Shown here: one piece after another, positions 59,757 to 64,000 of the stretch
Numbering within the stretch: position 1 is the first letter of the stretch
How the letters are laid out: every line of letters begins with the position of its first letter
Origin: Charina bottae
Taxonomy: Eukaryota; Chordata; Lepidosauria; Squamata; Charinaidae
NCBI GenBank assembly: GCA_023362775.1
Contig: JALMGJ010000004.1
Location: 55,283,298-55,347,297, forward strand
Reading direction: 5' to 3'
Length of the DNA: 64,000 nt
Notes under the pieces: model-generated
Seen by the model: the letters and a program-made list of their open reading frames with translations, nothing else
Told to the model about the DNA's origin: nothing
The model's database searches: none
Translations under genes and position numbers: made by a program

Positions 59757-62700
59757 CCCCTTCATGGATCACTGCCTTGTCGTGGCGAAGGGGCTTGCGT
59801 AACTCAATGAAGTCAGGTCAAGAAGAACAGGTCATGATGGAGAGTTCTGACAAAACGTGGTCCACTGGAGGAGGAAATGGCAAACCACTCCAGTATCCTT
59901 GCCAAGAAAACCCATGGACAGTATCAAAAGGCTAAAAGATATGACGCCGGAAGATGAGCCCCTCAGGTCGGAAGGTGTCCAAAATGCTACTGGGGAAGAG
60001 CGGAGGGCAATTCCGAGTAGCTCCAGAAAGTGTGAAACGGCTGGGCCAAAGCCGAAAGGACGCTCAGTTGTGGATGTGTCTGGAAGTGGAAGGAAAGTCC
60101 GATGCTGTAAAGAACAATATTGCATAGGAACCTGGAATGTAAGAACTATGAATCAAGGTAAGCTGGATGTGGTCAAACATGAGATGACAAGATTGAACAT
60201 CGACATATTGGGAATCAGCGAACTAAAATGGACAGGAATGGGCGAATTTAATTCAGGAGACCATTATATATACTACTGTGGGCAAGAATCCCTTAGAAGA
60301 AATGGAGTAGCTCTCATAGTCAATAAAAGAGTGGGAAAGGCAGTACTGGGGTACAACCTCAAAAACGACAGAATGCTTTCAGTTCGAATCCAAGGCAAAC
60401 CATTCAACATCACAGTGATCCAAGTCTATGCCCCAACCACTGATGCCAAAGAAGCTGAAGTTGACCGGTTCTATGAAGACCTACAACACCTTCTAGAACT
60501 AACACCAAAAAAAGATGTCCTTTTCATCATAGGGGACTGGAATGCTAAGGTAGGAAGTCAAAAAATAACCGGAATAACAGGCAAGTTCGGCCTCGGAGTA
60601 CAAAATGAAGCAGGGCAAAGGCTAATAGAGTTTTGTCAAGAGAACTCGCTGGTCATAGCAAACACTCTTTTCCAACAACACAAGAGACGACTCTACACAT
60701 GGACATCACCAGATGGTCAATACCGAAATCAGATTGATTATATACTTTGCAGCCAAAGATGGAGAAGCTCTATACAATCAGCAAAAACAAGACCTGGAGC
60801 TGACTGTGGCTCAGATCATGAGCTTCTTATTGCAAAATTTAGGCTTAAATTGAAGAATGTAGAGAAAACCACTAGACCAATCAGGTATGACCTAAATCAT
60901 ATCCCTTATGAATATACAGTGGAAGTGAGGAATAGATTTAAAGGATTAGATCTGGTAGACAGAGTGCCTGAAGAACTATGGATGGAGGTTCGTAACATTG
61001 TACAGGAGGCAGCAACTAAAACCATCCCAAAGAAAAAGAAATGCAAGAAAGCAAAGTGGCTGACTGATGAGGCTTTACAAATAGCTGAGGAAAGAAGGGA
61101 AGCAAAAGGCAAGGGAGAAAGGGAAAGATATAAACAACTGAATGCAGAATTCCAGAGAATAGCAAGGAGAGATAAGAAGGCCTTCTTAAATGAACAATGC
61201 AAAGAAATCGAGGAAAACAATAGAATGGGGAAGACTAGAGATCTCTTCAAGAAAATCGGAGATATCAAGGGAACGTTTTGTGCAAAGATGGGCATGATAA
61301 AGGACAAAAAAGGCAGGGACCTAACAGAAGCAGAAGAGATTAAGAAGAGGTGGCAAGAATACACAGAAGAACTATACAAGAAAGATCTTAATATCCCTGA
61401 TAAATACGATGGTGTGGTCACTGACCTTGAGCCGGACATCCTAGAGAGTGAAGTCAAGTGGGCCTTAGGAAGCATTACTAACAACAAAGCTAGCGGAGAA
61501 GACAGTATCCCAGCTGAGCTATTTAAAATCCTAAAAGATGATGCTGTTAAAGTGCTGCACTCAATATGCCAACAAATTTGGAAAACTCAACAGTGGCCAC
61601 AGGATTGGAAAAGGTCAGTTTACGTTCCAATTCCAAAGAAAGGCAATGCCAAAGAATGTTCAAACTACCGTACAATTGCGCTCATTTCACATGCCAGCAA
61701 GGTTATGCTCAAAATCCTACAAGCTAGGCTTCAGCAGCATGTGAACCGAGAACTACCAGAAGTGCAAGCTGGGTTTCGAAGAGGCAGAGGAACTAGAGAT
61801 CAGATTGCCAACATTCGCTGGATCATGGAAAAAGCAAGAGAGTTCCAGAAAAACATCTACTTCTGCTTCATTGACTACGCTAAAGCCTTTGATTGTGTGG
61901 ATCACAACAAACTGTGGCAAATTCTTAAAGAGATGGGAGTACCAGACCACCTTACCTGTCTCCTGAGAAACCTGTATGTGGGTCAAGAAGCAACAGTTAG
62001 AACCGGACATGGAACAACCGACTGGTTCAAAATTGGGAAAGGAGTACGACAAGGCTGTATATTATCACCCTGCTTATTTAACTTATATGCAGAGTACATC
62101 ATGAGAAATGCCGGGCTGGATGAATCACAAGCCGGAGTTAAGATTGCCGGGAAAAATATCAACAACCTCAGATATGCAGACGATACCACCCTAATGGCAG
62201 AAAGTGAAGAGGAACTAAAGAGCCTCTTGATGAGGGTGAAAGAGGAGAGTGCAAAAGCTGGCTTGAAACTCAACATTAAAAAAACCCAGATCATGGCATC
62301 TGGTCCCATCACTTCCTGGCAAATAGAAGGGGAAGAAATGGAAGCAGTGACAGATTTTATTTTCTTGGGCTCCAAGATCACCGCAGACGGTGACTGCAGC
62401 CATGAAATTAAAAGACGCTTGCTCCTTGGAAGGAAAGCTATGGCAAACCTAGACAGCATATTAAAAAGCAGAGACATCACCTTGCCGACAAAGGTCCGTA
62501 TAGTTAAAGCTATGGTTTTTCCAGTAGCAATGTATGGCTGTGAGAGTTGGACCATAAGGAAGGCTGAGCGCCGAAGAATTGATGCTTTCGAGCTGTGGTG
62601 CTGGAGAAGACTCTTGAGAGTCCCTTGGACTGCAAGGAGGTCAAACCAGTCAATCCTAAAGGAAATCAACCCTGACTGCTCATTGGAAGGACAGATGCTG

Positions 62701-62957
62701 AAGATGAAGCTCAAATACTTTGGCCACCTAATGAGAAGAGAGGACTCACTGGAAAAGACCCTGATGCTGGGAAAGACTGAAGGCAAAAGGAGAAGGGGAC
62801 GGCAGAGGATGAGATGGTTAGATAGCATCACCGATGTAATGAACATGAATTTGAGTAAACTCCGAGAGACAGTGGAGGACAGGAAGGCCTGGCGTGCTAT
62901 GGTCCATGAGGTCACGAAGAGTCGGACACGACTGAACGACTGAACAACAACAACAAC
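59757..62957 (+). mobile_element. Full-length RTE-BovB LINE, copy 3
   Basis: Full-length limits as in copies 1 and 2, ending in (aac)n. The flanks show no convincing target duplication: 'catgtg' lies before and 'catgc' after. Copy 3 is almost identical to copy 2; I noticed only about six base differences over 3.2 kb. Confidence 0.95.
59914..62943 (+). CDS. BovB ORF2: endonuclease-reverse transcriptase, copy 3
   Basis: An uninterrupted 1009-residue frame from the same ATG, with every catalytic motif listed for copy 1 present: endonuclease Glu103, Asp208/Asn210, Asp275, Asp301-His302; RT Asp654; YADD 754-757. It has the majority residue at most sites where copies 1 and 2 differ. Its own changes include 'CQENSLVI' (Ser for Thr) and 'QMLKMKLKYFG' (Met for Leu), both conservative. 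It therefore looks closest to a consensus and is the best candidate for an active source. That is an inference from three copies only. Confidence 0.95.
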   Translation: MDSIKRLKDMTPEDEPLRSEGVQNATGEERRAIPSSSRKCETAGPKPKGRSVVDVSGSGRKVRCCKEQYCIGTWNVRTMNQGKLDVVKHEMTRLNIDILGISELKWTGMGEFNSGDHYIYYCGQESLRRNGVALIVNKRVGKAVLGYNLKNDRMLSVRIQGKPFNITVIQVYAPTTDAKEAEVDRFYEDLQHLLELTPKKDVLFIIGDWNAKVGSQKITGITGKFGLGVQNEAGQRLIEFCQENSLVIANTLFQQHKRRLYTWTSPDGQYRNQIDYILCSQRWRSSIQSAKTRPGADCGSDHELLIAKFRLKLKNVEKTTRPIRYDLNHIPYEYTVEVRNRFKGLDLVDRVPEELWMEVRNIVQEAATKTIPKKKKCKKAKWLTDEALQIAEERREAKGKGERERYKQLNAEFQRIARRDKKAFLNEQCKEIEENNRMGKTRDLFKKIGDIKGTFCAKMGMIKDKKGRDLTEAEEIKKRWQEYTEELYKKDLNIPDKYDGVVTDLEPDILESEVKWALGSITNNKASGEDSIPAELFKILKDDAVKVLHSICQQIWKTQQWPQDWKRSVYVPIPKKGNAKECSNYRTIALISHASKVMLKILQARLQQHVNRELPEVQAGFRRGRGTRDQIANIRWIMEKAREFQKNIYFCFIDYAKAFDCVDHNKLWQILKEMGVPDHLTCLLRNLYVGQEATVRTGHGTTDWFKIGKGVRQGCILSPCLFNLYAEYIMRNAGLDESQAGVKIAGKNINNLRYADDTTLMAESEEELKSLLMRVKEESAKAGLKLNIKKTQIMASGPITSWQIEGEEMEAVTDFIFLGSKITADGDCSHEIKRRLLLGRKAMANLDSILKSRDITLPTKVRIVKAMVFPVAMYGCESWTIRKAERRRIDAFELWCWRRLLRVPWTARRSNQSILKEINPDCSLEGQMLKMKLKYFGHLMRREDSLEKTLMLGKTEGKRRRGRQRMRWLDSITDVMNMNLSKLRETVEDRKAWRAMVHEVTKSRTRLND

Positions 62958-63237
62958 ATGCAAAATTATCAGCTGAGTAGGACTCAAAACCACAAGTGAA
63001 GAAATGGCTGCTAAAGAATATGGAAGGGTTTAAGATGGGTACAGTATATAGATTGGATAGTGACTTGACTGTCTGGTGCAAAGATTAGACATGCTGTCTA
63101 AATAAGGTGTTGGATTGTGGTGGGTAGGAGGCAGCAGCAATGGTCCACACTGACACTGATGACATTGGGAAATGTAACTGGACAATCCTGGAAGCCAGAT
63201 TTAGATGATTAGACAGCATATGGAAGTTAAAGACTGC
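62958..63237. other. Unique sequence between BovB copy 3 and the SINE
   Basis: Nothing recognised. Confidence 0.4.
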
Positions 63238-63252
63238 TAAGGTAGTGTCTCA

Positions 63253-63590
63253 AGGGGGCGTGGTGGCTCAGCGGGTAAGATGCCAGGCTTGTTGATCGGA
63301 AGATCGCAAGTTCGGAGGTTCAAATCCCTAGCCCCACGTGACGGAGTGAGCTCCCGCACTATCCCCAGCTCTTGCCAGCCTAGCAATTCGAAAGCATGCA
63401 AATGCAAGTAGATGAATGGGTACCACTTCGGTGGGATGGTAACAGCGTTCCGCGCGCGTCATGCAGGCCACATGACCGTGGAAGCATCTTCGGACAATGC
63501 TGGCTCTTCGGCTAACAAACGGAGATGAGCACCGACCCCTAGAGTCGGACACGACTGCACAAATGTGTGTGTGGGGGGACCTTTACCTTT
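63253..63590 (+). mobile_element. Full-length Sauria-type SINE
   Basis: A complete 338-bp copy with a perfect 15-bp target duplication 'taaggtagtgtctca' (63238-63252 and 63591-63605). The tRNA-derived head has a box A at 63264-63274 (TGGCTCAGCGG) and a box B at 63318-63326 (GTTCAAATC), the internal RNA polymerase III promoter. A unique body follows, then the BovB-shared segment 'agagtcggacacgactg', a G-run and 'acctttacctttt'. It encodes no protein and would be copied by BovB enzyme. Confidence 0.96.
63264..63326 (+). promoter_or_regulatory. Pol III internal promoter (box A and box B) of the SINE
   Basis: Box A TGGCTCAGCGG (63264-63274) and box B GTTCAAATC (63318-63326) fit the tRNA-type consensus, spaced 43 bp apart. 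Confidence 0.8.
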
Positions 63591-63764
63591 TAAGGTAGTG
63601 TCTCAGAAAAGCTACCTCTTCCATGTTCAGTGCCTAGGGATCTCAATGCATGGATGAGAAGGTAGTGCCAGGTGGAGAAGTCTAACTGGTACTGGACAGA
63701 TTTTGAGACCAACTGAAACTCTACAAGTTTCCCTTCATTTGAACCCAGTTGCTGATGTATAACA

Positions 63765-64000
63765 TCAGATAACGTGCCTTCTTTGGTACAGTGCCTGCCC
63801 TATGGAACATCATTCCCCCATAATGATATTAATATCAGATGTTCAGATTGTTCTGACCTCCTGTTCTTCCACAAGGCCCTAAAGACCTGGCTCCTTCCCC
63901 AAGCATTGGGCCAGATCACGGAATGAGCCCAGATAGAATGTAAGACCCTTGAATGAGACATGTGTTGGATGGCCTCGACTGCTTCTGTTATTATTCTTAT
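63765..64000 (+). repeat. CR1/L2-type LINE 3' region, running off the window
   Basis: Words such as 'cagtgcctgccctatggaac', 'ccacaaggccctaaagacc' and 'tggctcctt' follow the end of the RT ORF and start of the 3' UTR of CR1/L2 LINEs ('PALWN...KALKTWLL'). It is degraded, in plus orientation, and continues beyond position 64000. Confidence 0.65.

Noticed and set aside
55197..62957. BovB copies 2 and 3 as a segmental tandem duplication
   Set aside because: Flanks differ: copy 2 lies in a SINE tail and copy 3 in unrelated sequence, and similarity stops exactly at element ends.
47663..62993. Long minus-strand open frames (193 to 342 codons) over the three BovB copies
   Set aside because: They recur at the same place in each copy, opposite the BovB frame, and have no domain content. 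They are antisense shadows of the conserved coding strand.
63253..63330. tRNA genes at the SINE heads
   Set aside because: Box A and box B are present, but the sequence is part of a dispersed SINE with target duplications and no complete tRNA fold is evident.

Overview
The window looks like repeat-dense, gene-poor DNA from a squamate reptile (lizard or snake). I see no bacterial or viral gene organisation and no convincing host exon. The squamate call rests on three kinds of element together: intact RTE-BovB LINEs, Sauria-type tRNA-derived SINEs that share the BovB 3' tail, and CR1/L2-type tails. I cannot name the species. All long reading frames belong to transposable elements.

Layout. 1-5.26 kb: old CR1/L2-like repeat sequence and two related fold-back hAT-type MITE loci, the first of which is a rearranged copy of part of the second. 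5.27-9.30 kb: a decayed Ty3/gypsy LTR element with gag, protease, RT and RNase H traces but no integrase or 3' LTR. 9.3-14.5 kb: AT-rich DNA holding a short L1 3' end and a 5S-rRNA-like fragment. 14.5-17.0 kb and 22.53-25.75 kb: two minus-strand copies of a second RTE/BovB-like subfamily. The first is split by a SINE. The second is full length with a 12-bp target duplication but carries a stop and a frameshift. 26.7-27.4 kb: a TA microsatellite, a SINE tail, an L2/CR1 tail and a MITE. 29.4-32.96 kb: a dead hAT transposase gene interrupted by an L1-type insertion. 37.7 kb: a solo LTR. 39.4-49.7 kb: a deep nest. An old RTE fragment is broken by a SINE and then by two ORF2-less L1-like elements; two solo LTRs sit in one of these and a BovB-like fragment in the other; a complete BovB lies in DNA beyond them. 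50.7-54.6 kb: more MITEs, a CORE-SINE-like element and L2/CR1 pieces. 55.2-63.0 kb: two more complete BovB copies, one inserted into the tail of a SINE. 63.25-64 kb: a complete Sauria SINE and an L2/CR1 3' fragment.

How they interact. BovB encodes an endonuclease/reverse transcriptase that starts target-primed reverse transcription at its own RNA 3' end. The SINEs end in the same short segment and so probably borrow that enzyme. Three BovB copies with uninterrupted, almost identical reading frames, in distinct flanks, suggest recent, perhaps continuing, activity. The target duplications allow the order of many insertions to be read. The MITEs would depend on a hAT transposase in trans; the one hAT gene here is dead and may not be their source.
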